Positions 44,750 through 55,363 of a stretch of 64,000 nucleotides of DNA are shown in pieces. How positions within the stretch are numbered: position 1 is the first letter of the stretch; the number at the start of each line of letters is the position of its first letter. Source of the stretch: Bedellia somnulentella (lineage: Eukaryota; Arthropoda; Insecta; Lepidoptera; Bedelliidae); the NCBI GenBank assembly GCA_963576735.1, contig CAUYWD010000077.1:1-64000 (forward strand), read 5' to 3'. Position numbers and translations under genes: made by a program. The notes below the pieces were generated by a model. The model saw nothing but the letters and a program-made list of their open reading frames with translations, had not been told where the DNA came from and did not search any database.

Positions 44750-45949
44750 TTCGTAAGTTAACAAAGATTTTCAGTTGGCTCAAAAGATCCCGAAACCAGG
44801 GCCGTAGAAGCATTATTTATATAAAGATTTCTGTGGAAATAAAATAGCCTGGGCCGGCCGAGCGAGATAGATTGATTTGATTTTGGCGCTGTAAAATGAT
44901 TCCCCCTATTATCAACTCATTTCGTAAATTAGAAGAATATGAAAGTAGCTTCCCGGTTATTCGTAGTAAGAAACTTCCCCTTTATGATTATCCTTATTCA
45001 ACTATTACATTTAAACCGAATATTCTTTTTAACATTGGAATTGACAAAAGTTGCACCGTGGCCAATAATATTTTTAATATAAAGCTACATTCCTCGTGGC
45101 CCGACTGGCATCATTTTTATACAGATGCGTCTAAAATGACAAATTCTTCTTTTGTTGGTGCAGCATTTTAATATCAAAATAGCAAAATTGAAATCAAATT
45201 TAAATGTCCTCCCGGTTCCTCAGTTTTCACTGCGGAATGCATTGCAGTATTAGAGGCATGTATCTTTATTCAAAATCATGATAATATTAATCGAGCCGTT
45301 GTCTTCACTGACTCTCAAAGCTGCCTTTTAAGTCTGTATCAGTCCCCTTTTAACAATAAAACGCAAAGTCGTATCATATTTGATATTAAATATACTTTAC
45401 TGAAGTGTTACGAAAATGGCAAGGAAGTGCAATTAGTTTGGATTCCCAGTCATGTTGGCATTGTTGGAAATGAACGAGCGGACATTTTAGCAAAATCTGC
45501 CGTTGGGGATGATTCGAGCTTATCAAAACATCTTGTATATCACTGCTATGGTCTTCTTTCCTCTCCAAAGACTGATCTTATTGATTGTTGGTCTAAACAT
45601 TGGCAAAATTCTAGTCTTTCTAAAGGTCGATGGTACGCGTCCATTCTACCTGAAATTCCTTGAAAACCATGGTTCTTTAAATTTAACCTTTCGAAACCCA
45701 GGATTTTAGACCTCCAAACCTCTATAGCCCAGGGGTATTTTGTACATTTTTGCGTGTCAATTCGAGTGGACGCTGGGCTATCACGTAGATTGTCACAACT
45801 GTCAAACGGTAACTAGAGAGGACGCTGGGCCCTTGATACTCACACTACAGGGTGTTCAAATAAGTGAAAATAGCAATGATTTTTAGATACTAGCTTTTGT
45901 CAGTGACTTCGTACGCGTTTTTACTAAAAAAAATACAACATTTAAACAT

Positions 45950-48900
45950 TTGCTGTGTAGTGTCGGCATAGAATAGCACTACCCCATCTCTTCCCGTGGG
46001 TGTTTCGTAGGAGTCGACTAAGGGATCAGGGCTTTGACCATCTTCGCCCTTACACCAATCCAAAGTCTGCCGTGCTGATGGATGCGTGGCCAGGGGTGAG
46101 CCTGGTCGATAGCGTGCCGCCGTCCCGGAGCCTGGTGAACTCTGGGTACTAAATAACCTTGCTTTGTCAAGCGGGGCTCTGACAAAGTGGACAGAATAAT
46201 TCCCTAGCTACTCGTGGGAATCACATGTGTTCGAGGAATAATAAACACGGAGACGGCGATAGAGCTCGCCACTTATCACGTCATAGATTCTCATTGGGCG
46301 AAAAGTGGGCTGACGAGACCCGCTATAGTACGTTGAATGTTTGCGGAGGGATGTTAGAAAAGTTAGATGAAGTATGTCTGGTAATGAAAGAAAAGAATTT
46401 AGATTTGTTGTGTGTAAATGAGACGAAGTGTAAGGGAAAAGAGGTCTCGCAACTTGGATCAATTACTGCCATCTGGTCGGGGGTCGACCCTAATATCAGA
46501 GCTTGCCAAGGAGTGGGACTTCTTATGTCTGAAAGGATGGTTCAATGTATGTCAGAGCATGAGTGTGTGAGTCCAAGGCTCCTCTGGGTTAAGTTAAAAG
46601 TCGGGCTGGTCCGGCTACGTGTAATATGCGTCTATGCGCCGGACATGTCAAAATCTTTAACCGAGAGGGAGGAGTTCTGGAATTTACTAGGTGATATAGT
46701 GAATGGGTGTGATTTGAATGAAAGGATAATAATGTTAGGAGATTTTAATGGTTGGGTTGGTGTGACACGCAACGGTTGTGAAAGAGTATTAGGTAAATTT
46801 GGGGATAATAGAGTGAATGAAAATGGTGATAAATTGATTGAAGTATGTTTGGAGAGGAATCTTTGTGTTACTAACACTTTGTTTAAACACAAAGATATCC
46901 ACATGTATACAAGGCAGCGAGGAAGCGAGAGAAGTATGATAGATTTTGTGATTGTTGATGAAAGGCTGAAATCAAAGGTGGTTGACACTAGAGTTTATAG
47001 AGGTGCCAACGTAGGAACAGATCATTTCCTCGTTGTATCACGAGTAAGGGGTCTGTTCAAGCGTTGGCGTCATAGGACAAGAGTGTCAACTACTGAAATT
47101 TCTAGAATAAAAGTAGAAAATTTGGTAGATAATGAAAAAATGGGAGATGAATATATTGAGAAACTGGATGAACGACTAAGTTGCGTAGAAATGACGGATG
47201 ATATGGAAATAGAAGATGCTTGGAATGTGCTCAAATCTGCGGTAATTGAATGTGCGACGGATGTTTGTGGATTGAGCAAGAGGAAAAATCAACCAACATC
47301 AAGTTGGTGGGATAAAAGTGTGAAAGATGCTGTGAATGAAAAGAAGAAAGCCTGGCTCGATTTACTAGCAATCAAAGCTAGTAAACGGATGAATGTGTGT
47401 ATAAATGATGACGAAGTTGAGAGATTTGAAGTTGAATATAAGAGAATAAAGAGAGCGGTTAAGAATAAAATAGAGAAGAAAAAGCGAGATCTGAAAGAAT
47501 GGAGTGAAAAGAAACTCTCCGATAATTTCCAAAGTAATCAAAAATTATTTTGGAAATATATTAGACGTGAAAGGGGAGTTTCTCAAAACACGAGTACAAG
47601 TGTGATGAAGGATGAAAAAGGGGAACTTATGACTGATGGAACAAGAATAAAAAGAGTATGGAAGGAATATTTAGAGGGTCTCTTTGAAAAAGAGGATGAT
47701 CCCGTTACTTCAGCAATTGATAGCGATGTTAATTGTGACGAGGTAATGGGTGACGTGTCTGAAAGTATGATAAGTATGGAAGAAATTGTAAAAGCGATGA
47801 AAAGTATGAAACTAGGAAAAGCGGCAGGATATGATAGGATATGTGTCGAAATGCTGAGGGCTGGTAAAGGGTTAGTGGCTTCTTGGCTGTTCTTCCTTTT
47901 TCAGAAGTGTTGGGCACTTGGCAAAGTACCAAAAGATTGGTGTAGAGCCGTGATTGTGCCCCTATATAAAGGGAAAGGGTCACGCCAAGAAGCAAAAAAC
48001 TACCGTGGTATCAGCCTACTCAGTGTTGTCGGCAAATTGTATGCGAAAGTTCTGATCGAAAGGGTGATGAAAGAAACGGATGAAAAAATTTGGGATGTAC
48101 AAGCAGGATTTAGGAAGGGAATGGGATGTATGAATCAAGTCTTCTCCTTAAGGTGCATCACAGAGAAATTTTTGGCAAAAAACCAAAAAGTGTATTGCAC
48201 CTTCATTGATTTGGAGAAGGCGTATGATAGGGTAGTAAGAAAGTATTTGTGGAAGGTGTTGTCTAAGTTCGGTTTGGGGAGCCAACTTATACGTGCATTG
48301 GAGTCACTCTATGAGGATTCCAATGCATGTGTGAGAGTAAACGGAGAAGACACGGACTGGTTTGAGATCTCTAGGGGTGTTCGACAGGGTTGTGTGGCTT
48401 CTCCGTGGCTCTTCAATTTGTTCATGGACGACTGTTTGAAAGAACTGCGCGAAAGTGATTATGGACTGAAAATGAGAGGGTTCATCATTAAATGCCTCTT
48501 ATACGCTGACGATCAAGTGTTACTTGCATCAACGGTAAATGAGTTGCAGGAGATGGTGAACATTGCGTGTAAGTCTTTCGAAAGAAAGGGAATGAGAGTG
48601 AATGTGGACAAAACCAAAACAATGGTTTTTGAAAGAGAGGAAAGTATGACAGAATGTAACATTGTTATAAATGGTAAGAAAGTGGAACAAGTGAAAGAAT
48701 TTGTATATCTGGGGAGTTTGTTTACTAGGGATGGAAAATGTGAGGAAGATATTGAAAGGAGAGTTAAAAAGGGAAACGCGGTGAATGGAGCCATGAACAG
48801 TCTGATGTTGAGCCAGTCGTTGTCAGAAAAGGCTCGAATGGCTGTGCATAATGCTGTTCTGGTTCCCACGCTGATGTATGGTAGTGAATGTTGGGCATGG

Positions 48901-49356
48901 CAGAAGAAGCATGAAAGTAGAGTTAATGCAGTGGAAATGAGATCCCTCAGAAGTATATGTAATGTAAGGCTGTGTGATAGAGTGAGAAATACTGTGATCC
49001 GTGAACGAGTAGGTTTGAAAGATGACGTAGTATGCAAGATAGAAAAAGGAATGTTGAGGTGGTTTGGGCACATAGAGAGGATGGATGAAAATAAAGTAGC
49101 GAAAGAGATATATAGAGCCAATGTGGATGGGAATGTTAGTAGAGGACGGCCTCGTAAAACGTTTCTGGACCAGATAGAAAACGTTCTTATAAAGGCGGGG
49201 GTCCGAAGTGAGAAGAATAAAAGAGCATGTATGAGAAGGATAATGAATGTAAGGGAAGCAAGAGAGGTTTGTCAAGATCGTACTAAGTGGCGATCGATAG
49301 TCTCTGCCTACCCCAATGGGAATAATGGGCGTGAGTATAAGTAAGTAAGTAAGTAG
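45950..49356 (+). mobile_element. Full-length RTE retrotransposon
   Basis: The 5' end begins GCTGTGTAGTGTCGG and shares its first 75-80 bases with the short SINE-like elements of this window. A 5' untranslated region of about 270 bases leads to the 1039-codon ORF. The 3' end is CCCCAATGGGAATAATGGGC followed by GTGAGTATAAGTAAGTAAGT. I see no clear target-site duplication. Confidence 0.85.
46225..49344 (+). CDS. RTE-clade endonuclease/reverse transcriptase, intact 1039-codon ORF
   Basis: One uninterrupted ORF encodes the two RTE enzymatic domains. The N-terminal APE-type endonuclease shows NETKCKGKE, MLGDFNGWVG, SMIDFVIVDERL and GTDHFLVV (about residues 38-275). The reverse transcriptase shows GKAAGYDRI, the FIDLEKAYDRV and GVRQGCVASP motifs, and the active site YADD at residues 760-763. 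The C-terminus ends in a short conserved stretch and then the (GTAA)n tail. There is no separate gag-like ORF, as usual for RTE. Intactness implies a young, possibly mobilisation-competent copy. The first in-frame ATG is used; the true start may differ. The translation resembles proteins labelled HmRTE in Heliconius (from memory). It lies inside a TTAA-flanked element. Confidence 0.9.
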   Translation: MCSRNNKHGDGDRARHLSRHRFSLGEKWADETRYSTLNVCGGMLEKLDEVCLVMKEKNLDLLCVNETKCKGKEVSQLGSITAIWSGVDPNIRACQGVGLLMSERMVQCMSEHECVSPRLLWVKLKVGLVRLRVICVYAPDMSKSLTEREEFWNLLGDIVNGCDLNERIIMLGDFNGWVGVTRNGCERVLGKFGDNRVNENGDKLIEVCLERNLCVTNTLFKHKDIHMYTRQRGSERSMIDFVIVDERLKSKVVDTRVYRGANVGTDHFLVVSRVRGLFKRWRHRTRVSTTEISRIKVENLVDNEKMGDEYIEKLDERLSCVEMTDDMEIEDAWNVLKSAVIECATDVCGLSKRKNQPTSSWWDKSVKDAVNEKKKAWLDLLAIKASKRMNVCINDDEVERFEVEYKRIKRAVKNKIEKKKRDLKEWSEKKLSDNFQSNQKLFWKYIRRERGVSQNTSTSVMKDEKGELMTDGTRIKRVWKEYLEGLFEKEDDPVTSAIDSDVNCDEVMGDVSESMISMEEIVKAMKSMKLGKAAGYDRICVEMLRAGKGLVASWLFFLFQKCWALGKVPKDWCRAVIVPLYKGKGSRQEAKNYRGISLLSVVGKLYAKVLIERVMKETDEKIWDVQAGFRKGMGCMNQVFSLRCITEKFLAKNQKVYCTFIDLEKAYDRVVRKYLWKVLSKFGLGSQLIRALESLYEDSNACVRVNGEDTDWFEISRGVRQGCVASPWLFNLFMDDCLKELRESDYGLKMRGFIIKCLLYADDQVLLASTVNELQEMVNIACKSFERKGMRVNVDKTKTMVFEREESMTECNIVINGKKVEQVKEFVYLGSLFTRDGKCEEDIERRVKKGNAVNGAMNSLMLSQSLSEKARMAVHNAVLVPTLMYGSECWAWQKKHESRVNAVEMRSLRSICNVRLCDRVRNTVIRERVGLKDDVVCKIEKGMLRWFGHIERMDENKVAKEIYRANVDGNVSRGRPRKTFLDQIENVLIKAGVRSEKNKRACMRRIMNVREAREVCQDRTKWRSIVSAYPNGNNGREYK

Positions 49357-49359
49357 ATA

Positions 49360-50300
49360 AAATGCGTCCATCCGAGTTGACGCTGGGCGAATGTGCAAAA
49401 ACGCGCTGTCAAACGGAGTTGACGTTGGGTTTCGAAAGGTTAAAAAGATAATTAAAACGATAACATCAGTACTAATAAGAATGCGTATTGGTCATTGTTG
49501 TACCCCCGTATTCCTTAATAAACTTCGAATTCGTGATTCTGCTCTTTGCGAGTGCGGCATGGAGGACGGCGACTTAGACCACATATTTTTTAATTGTCCT
49601 ATATTCGGTTTAGATTCCATCTATCCAAACCTAATTAAAGCTAAAATCCCTCTTCCTTCGAATATTAGATCGTTACTATCATCACTTGAAAAATTATAAC
49701 ATTATTTCCTCACTCATTAATTTCATTCATTTTATTCCAATAAAATTGTAAAAGACATAACGTATATATATATAATTTTGATATAGTCATTGGTTCTGTG
49801 CTCTATAATTTATTCTATATTTATACTCATAGAATTCTTTGATATGAATATATTATTTATATACAGCGTCAGACAGCGTGTTAGTTTGACGGCAATTGTT
49901 ACTTCAATATTAATTCGTATATTAAAGTTTAATGCTTAATATCCACCATATGAAATAAACAAAAAGGTTAAAACCGCTTTAGCAGAAAAACTTACTTTCT
50001 CCATCAGATGGAAAACTGTGGTTATCTACACTAGCCTAGCGCACACACTCCTACCCGTATAATGTCTCACCCACACACAGAGAACAGTGGGCGCGTCATG
50101 TGACCATCTAGTCTTGCGCACACTTGCTCGTGACCGTATGAACCGCACTATTACAGCAATGCAAATTTTTTTTGAAATTCGCGGCTATGTTTGATTTTTC
50201 TTTGAACTTATCGCCGCGCCTGGTGAGGCTGTGGTCTTAGTCGCCTCGTATTTCAATCCAGTATTAAATATGGGGTAGTGTAATTCAAACATTTTCAAGT
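49360..50300. other. Intergenic stretch with LINE end and a short dispersed repeat
   Basis: After the RNase H LINE tail (ends about 49720) the sequence is AT-rich without ORFs. 50160-50290 (AAATTCGCGGCTATGTTTG to GGGGTAGTGTAATTCAAA) resembles 51965-52065 and is a dispersed repeat of unknown type. Confidence 0.45.
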
Positions 50301-50309
50301 AAAAAGATT

Positions 50310-50560
50310 GATGGATGTAAACAAAGCTAGAGAGGTTTGCCAGGATCGTACGAAGTGGCGATCGATAGTCTCTGCCTACCCCAATGGGAACTAATGGCGT
50401 GAGAATATGTATGTAAAAAATCTATCTCTATTAATTAACACCGACGATTATAACAAAACTGTCGTCCTAAATAATCAGCTACCGCTATTTTTGTTTTACT
50501 TTACGTCTCTGCCTCCCCAATGGGAAGTAACGGCGTGAGTATGTATGTAATGTATGTACT
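50310..50560 (+). mobile_element. Two RTE 3' end fragments
   Basis: 50310-50416 ends GGGAACTAATGGCGTGAGAA then TATGTATG; 50504-50558 is a second, shorter tail (TCTCTGCCTCCCCAATGGGA). Both match the last bases of the RTE at 49356. Confidence 0.75.
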
Positions 50561-51198
50561 TCATGAGCGTAAGATAATAAAGTTAAAAACAAATAGAGAC
50601 CCTCGAAACGATGCATTTACGTGGCATAAAATAAAGTGCGCAAGAGATACCTATTCATTCATTAACCGACATCGAAATTGGAGGAGTTCTAGGTGTTTAC
50701 TAAACTCTCTCGGGGCTAAAGGGCTCTAAACGGGTGTATCTGTACTCTATCACAGTTAAGTAAAGAATATTAATAAAAATAACTCACCCCGTTTTGATTG
50801 GCAGTGGCAGATCCGGGCTATCACCTTTATTTGCGCAAACATAAACATTCTTTCTTCTTTAAAACATAAACATTCTTTGTTGTTCCAAAATAGTTAACAA
50901 AAGCATTAGATTATACAGTAAAAAATAATTTTAAATTTGCGGGTATCCGCGTTTTTGCTTTGTGTCGAGCATTCTAACGGTCCTCGCACTAGGTAAAACC
51001 TGCCTGTATCGCGAGGTCCCATAGGTGAGTATTACAGTATAAGCTATAATATTATAGCTATAAAGTAAAGCGGATGTTGAACGAAGTATAGTTTTATTTA
51101 GTTACTAGTACGTTTTTAAAATATTGGGTATTTTATATATTTTGGGTAATTGAATGTTTAGTAGTAATTTATGTATGTTATTATAGTTATAGAGAAAA

Positions 51199-51200
51199 TA

Positions 51201-51232
<32 letters not shown>
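51199..51232. repeat. (TA)n microsatellite
   Basis: An uninterrupted run of about 16 TA dinucleotides lies in AT-rich sequence with no gene (50760-51360). Confidence 0.8.
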
Positions 51233-51236
<4 letters not shown>

Positions 51237-51359
51237 TTTAAATTTTGTATTAATAGTTGTTAAATATAAAATACTTTATATAATAAAATATAGTGTTTAT
51301 ATATATAACTATGTATAATTTTTGTTGAAGTAATGATTGACAGATTCTTACACCTATTC

Positions 51360-51745
51360 AAAATATACTTTTAACTTATTCGACAACTGTTATGATTTGC
51401 TCTGTATTAACATAGTCAAGTTTTTGTAGCCAGTTTCTAATCCTGATTTTGGCTTCGTGATATGTACAGCTTTTAAGTTTGCAAGCCAATGCAGCTTTAT
51501 TAAATATATATGGGTGTAAAAATAAACTTTGTCTTCTTGCAAATGATGTGTAGATTTTAGGAGTAGGAGCTCGAAAAACTCTACTGGTTTGACGATCTTT
51601 GCAACATTTGCATTTGCATAAAAATAAACTTTGTCTTCTTGCAAATGATGTGTAGATTTTAGGAGTAGGAGCTCGAAAAACTCTACTGGTTTGACGATCT
51701 TTGCAAAACGCAGAACATCTTGAGAATTAACATTATAAAACACCA
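51360..51745 (-). pseudogene. Possible LINE ORF2 C-terminal remnant with exact internal duplication
   Basis: One minus frame reads KDRQTSRVFRAPTPKIYTSF then ARRQSLFLHPYIFNKAALAC and KIRIRNWLQKLDYVNTEQII, like the C-termini of CR1/Jockey-type ORF2. A block of about 85 bases is repeated at an offset of 102 bases (51521 and 51623), 34 codons, so frame is kept. A second minus frame is also open (51390-51749), probably a shadow. Confidence 0.4.
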
Positions 51746-52655
51746 ACACTGAACGTAGTCATTGTGTTTTTCAGTTTTTGCAGTTCACTTCATAAAAGAT
51801 ACTACAACTGAACTCACACTCCGAAAATTAATGCGAAAAATCAAAGTGACATCCAATCATAAGCAACACAAATACAATGAGCTACAAACAACTAACTTAG
51901 TACTAATACTGTTCCTTTGATGCAATGCCGACAAGCCCGCCCGACTTGATACATACAGATTTTGAATTTCGCGGCGATATTTACGAATTACGATTTTTTC
52001 TCTGAACATACTGCCGCATTCCAACGCAGTATTAACTATGGGGTAGTGTTATTCAAATTTATCACGTCAAATAATAACATGTAAAAAATTAGAAGATATT
52101 AAACGCTAAGTTCGATTGATTACTTTACTGGCCTTGATTTAATTTGACCGCCGGTTAAGGGTCAGCGGGGGCGTGGCGGGTCGCAGCTGTCAGTTGAGTT
52201 GCATATACGCATCACCCACACTCGCCCGCCTTGTCATCGCGTTTCACTCACACATTAAGCGTGTTGGTGTCCATAGTACTACTTTCTTAGTGCAAATTTT
52301 AACAAAATTTGAAAAAAAAAATAAGCGGTTTTTTTAACGAATTCTGACTCTATACGTGATAATGAATCATAATTTTCATGATAACCAGTTCGTTACAATT
52401 ACACCCTGTATACTCACTACTACCTTACAATACTGCAACGTGACGTTTTGTTTTACCCACTGACCTCCATTATACAGATCCACAATCTTTTCTTGGCCGG
52501 TAAGGGCGTTGCTGTCATCGATATTAGTATTGCCAGTAAATAAAAATTAACCATTATAAGGGAAATAAGTTTACATCATACAGGCTAATTTATTTATGTA
52601 TTGAAATGTCTGAATAAAACAATTTATGTAATATTCATTAAATTAATAACTAGTT

Positions 52656-52753
52656 GCTGTGTAGTGTCGGTTTAGAATAACACTACCCCATTTCTGCCGG
52701 TGGGTGTACGTAAGAAGCGACTAACGGTATTGGGGCTTTTAAGAAATTTTTGG
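52656..52753 (+). mobile_element. RTE-ended SINE-like element, 3'-truncated
   Basis: It begins GCTGTGTAGTGTCGGTTTAG and stops after AAGAAATTTTTGGC; only the first about 98 bases are present. Confidence 0.72.
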
Positions 52754-52867
52754 CTAAAAAGGTGGCACAGAAAAAATAATTCTAAACATCAGATATCGTT
52801 TGGGTCATTCATTTTGCTGGGTCAGTGAATTTATGGGCACTTTTTAATTGCTGTTAACAGCCTTGTA

Positions 52868-53232
52868 ACACATAACATAACATAAACGTTCAAGCCGAAT
52901 ACCCCCGAAGAAGTTTGGCAGAGGTACTAATACTTCTGAACATCACGTGACTTTGTCACCTGGTGGTCAGAGTACCCACATTTTGCATGGGCAGTGTACT
53001 CACGTGATAGGGGGCAGGCCTATAGCCGTTTTGTACGAATACACAGTCACACAACTAAGTACAACTCAGCCATTTGGGTTTCCTCAAGATAAATAAAACG
53101 AACAACCGTGATAAATTAACCACACATATGTCTTTAGAAAAAACAAATAGGTGTAGGCCCGATCCGGGATTTGAACACTAGTCGCTTGCACGTTAACCAG
53201 TGTTCTACCCGTTGAGCTATCACGTCGTATTT
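52868..53232 (-). mobile_element. tRNA-derived SINE, full length
   Basis: The minus strand starts with a tRNA-like head (about 53225-53150) with box A GATAGCTCAACGGGTAGAA and box B GTTCAAATCCC, continues through the shared body, and ends in TTATGTTATG repeats at 52868. GCCTTGTA at 52860-52867 and 53233-53240 is the likely target duplication. Confidence 0.8.
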
Positions 53233-53324
53233 GCCTTGTATTTTTATGTATATGTCAGACAGTTATTACTTAAGAAATGACACATTGGTACATACATTAG
53301 GATTAGAACCCACGCATCAGTGTA

Positions 53325-53467
53325 CATACATACATATACTCACGGCTATAAATCCCTAGATGGGGTAGCCAGAGCTAAGGAATCAAAAATTCCTCAGCCA
53401 CTTTTGGAAAGTTAAGTGGGGAAAAGATGGTAAAATAAAGGTTGTTGGTGATGGGTCTCCAACCGCA
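53325..53467 (-). mobile_element. 5'-truncated SINE-like element with exact 13-bp duplication
   Basis: ACGCATCAGTGTA occurs at 53312-53324 and 53468-53480. The 3' (CATA)n tail is on the left and the copy stops at CTCCAACCGCA. This is a clear target-primed reverse-transcription product. Confidence 0.85.
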
Positions 53468-54471
53468 ACGCATCAGTGTATACGAAGTGAAATCTTATTC
53501 GGGAGCATTTCCCCACTTCCCGTAACCCGCACCGCTATAGTCATGTGCGCACAACTTTTCGGACGGTGTTAGCCTACTTAGATAAAATTTAACAAAATAA
53601 ATAATAATTTTCATAATTCTTTATATTGAATACTGGGAATAAAAGCGTTTATTAATTAGCAAAGATACATCCTAAAAATAATTGTCTTTAAAAAAAGTTT
53701 CCACTACAAAAAATATTAATGAAAGTGATAATTTATTATATACGTTGGTCACCCTATAATTTTTATTTAGTTGTGAACTTACTAACAATGACAACTGAAA
53801 TTTTAAAATGGCGACAGTAGTACCAGTGGTTGCCGCCGGCCAAGATAAGATTGTGGATCTGTACTATATAAGTACGCTGGACTAATGATACGTAATAAAA
53901 TGACAGCTATTTATTGTGCCGATTTGGAGCGCCCCCAATGAGGGGGAAAAGAACTAAATTTGACGTAAACTGCAAAATGGCCAGTGCTTTTTTCACCATA
54001 AACTATAATATATCTATGGTTTTTTAAAAACTATAATATTCAATAGTGCTGTAAACATGCTGAGAAATTCAGTTTCGATAAAACTTATTGATATAGGTCG
54101 TGTGCTTATAGACAGATTGTTAAACAAAGATTACCTTGTAATTAACAGGTTTCCAACTGAAAATAGGAGTCTGGAATTATGGCTGAAAGTATTAATAAGT
54201 CTAGTTCGTGGCCAAAACCATATGGTTACATATGCTCAAAATACTTCATACGACTACTGACGACTAATTTATTTAGCATAAGCATGCACTACGTTGAAAA
54301 AGTAAAAAACTTTGTTTTTGTTTATAAGTACTTAATATAATAAATAATATAATTATGATTATTTTGTATAAATACCTCACCTAATCTATAGTTTGTATTG
54401 TCACGGGCAAGTGAAACGCGTAGCAGCTCATTACGTACTGAAGTTGAAGATTCATTTTTATAAATAAAACG

Positions 54472-54700
54472 CACGAAGGGTTCCGTACTATCATCTATAA
54501 TAGAATGTTATTTTGACTTTGATATTTACTTTACTGTTACTTTTCAGTATTTGTTGTTATAGCGGCAATACATTATTTGTGAAATTTTCAGCTTTCTAGC
54601 TATCACGGTTTATGAGATACAGCCTAGAGACAGACCAATAGACAACGAACTCTTAGTAATAGGGTCCTGTTTTACCTTTTGGTACGGAACCCTAAAAACG
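54472..54700 (-). repeat. Second copy of the GGGTTCCGTA repeat
   Basis: Reverse orientation: CGAAGGGTTCCGTACTATCA at one end and TTTGGTACGGAACCCTAAAA at the other. It lacks the CTGT/CCGT microsatellite in good form. It lies within the 52458-55051 element. Confidence 0.6.
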
Positions 54701-55363
54701 TTCCCAATTTTATGTTGGATCTAGTTAGCTAGTCACACACCACCCACATTCCCCAGCTTCGGCTTATCCTACTATTACTCAATCCTTCCTTAGTCATAGT
54801 ATTAGCGATCAATTGAATTAGTTTGGACATAAGCCATGATTTATGAATGAAGCGTATTATGATCCATTCGTTTTTAGTAGAAACTCTTATCGATATATTC
54901 TATCTTACTGTCCCATCCTTTCATTAGTTCCTTTCCCTCTCACTGCTGCCGTAAGCGGCAAAATGGCGAAAATCAAATTGCCTCAATATGTCAATGTCAC
55001 GGCCTATAATTGGTCCAGCGTACTTATACTGTAGTATAATGGAGGTCAGTGGTTTTACCTTACCTATTACTTTATCTACATGCGCTTCTATTACCTGACA
55101 CTGGCAACCATTATCGGCACTAAATAGCTTAATATGTTGCCACAAATGAAAGAATTGAATTGAATTCCAAAGAGTAACTTATAAATTATAATGTGCTTAA
55201 AACTTTTGTTGAATTAAAATAATTGATTAAACTTAGTTTATGTCTTCAATTTATATGAAAGTAAATCTAATAAGATTGTGTTGGTGACGTCAAAAAAATT
55301 AAATCTTACTTAAATTTAACAGCTCAAAAAGTATTCAAAATAAAATAGTAAGGGATAAAAAGT

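Larger units (their letters stand above)
45687..49439. mobile_element. TTAA-flanked DNA element (piggyBac-like termini) carrying the RTE
   Basis: Perfect inverted termini CCTTTCGAAACCC (45687) and GGGTTTCGAAAGG (ends 49439) are bordered by TTAA at 45683-45686 and 49440-49443. TTAA duplication and a CCYT start are piggyBac features. The only non-RTE content is about 260 bases on the left and about 80 on the right, with short repeats GACGCTGGGC, so it is a non-autonomous element of about 345 bp into which the RTE later inserted. Removing it leaves the surrounding LINE reading frame continuous. Confidence 0.75.
44896..49699 (+). pseudogene. RNase H-bearing LINE ORF2 3' part, split by the TTAA element
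   Basis: The left part (44896-45686) encodes an RNase H domain: HHFYTDASK, FTAECIAVLEA, VVFTDSQSCLLSL and VWIPSHVGIVGNERADILAK with the catalytic D-E-D-D pattern. In-frame stops occur at 45169-45171 and 45661-45663. The right part (49444-49699) continues with ITSVLIRMRIGHCC and a zinc-knuckle-like CECGMEDGDLDHIFFNC. Non-LTR elements with a C-terminal RNase H of this kind belong to the I/LOA-type groups; the precise clade is uncertain. The copy starts abruptly near 44890, so it is 5'-truncated. Confidence 0.75.
52475..53861. mobile_element. TA-flanked DNA element with 27-base inverted ends
   Basis: CAGATCCACAATCTTTTCTT GGCCGG at 52475 matches the inverse of the right end (ends GATTGTGGATCTG at 53861), with TA on both sides (52473-52474, 53862-53863). 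TA duplication suggests Tc1/mariner-type or a similar family. It has no transposase; it contains three SINE-type insertions. Confidence 0.7.
52458..55051. mobile_element. CACTGACCTCC-ended element with nested insertions, 8-bp duplication
   Basis: GTTTTACC flanks it at 52450-52457 and 55052-55059. The ends are CACTGACCTCCATTATA and its inverse (with GTACTTATACTGTAGTATAA). Internal blocks match the 411-bp copy at 44339. It is interrupted after 17 bases by the TA-flanked element 52475-53861. No convincing transposase is seen; a 67-codon ORF at 54057-54260 is of unknown meaning. Confidence 0.75.

Noticed and set aside
48513..49398. 202- and 191-codon minus-strand ORFs in the RTE
   Set aside because: Shadows of the coding RTE ORF on the other strand; the same shadows appear in the fragments at 22563, 58601 and 62558.
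45427..49699. Reading the RNase H frame and the downstream frame as separate genes
   Set aside because: They are one LINE tail split by a TTAA-flanked insertion; the sequence reads through when it is removed.
54057..54260. 67-codon ORF as transposase of the 52458-55051 element
   Set aside because: Too short, no catalytic motif and no similarity I can recognise.
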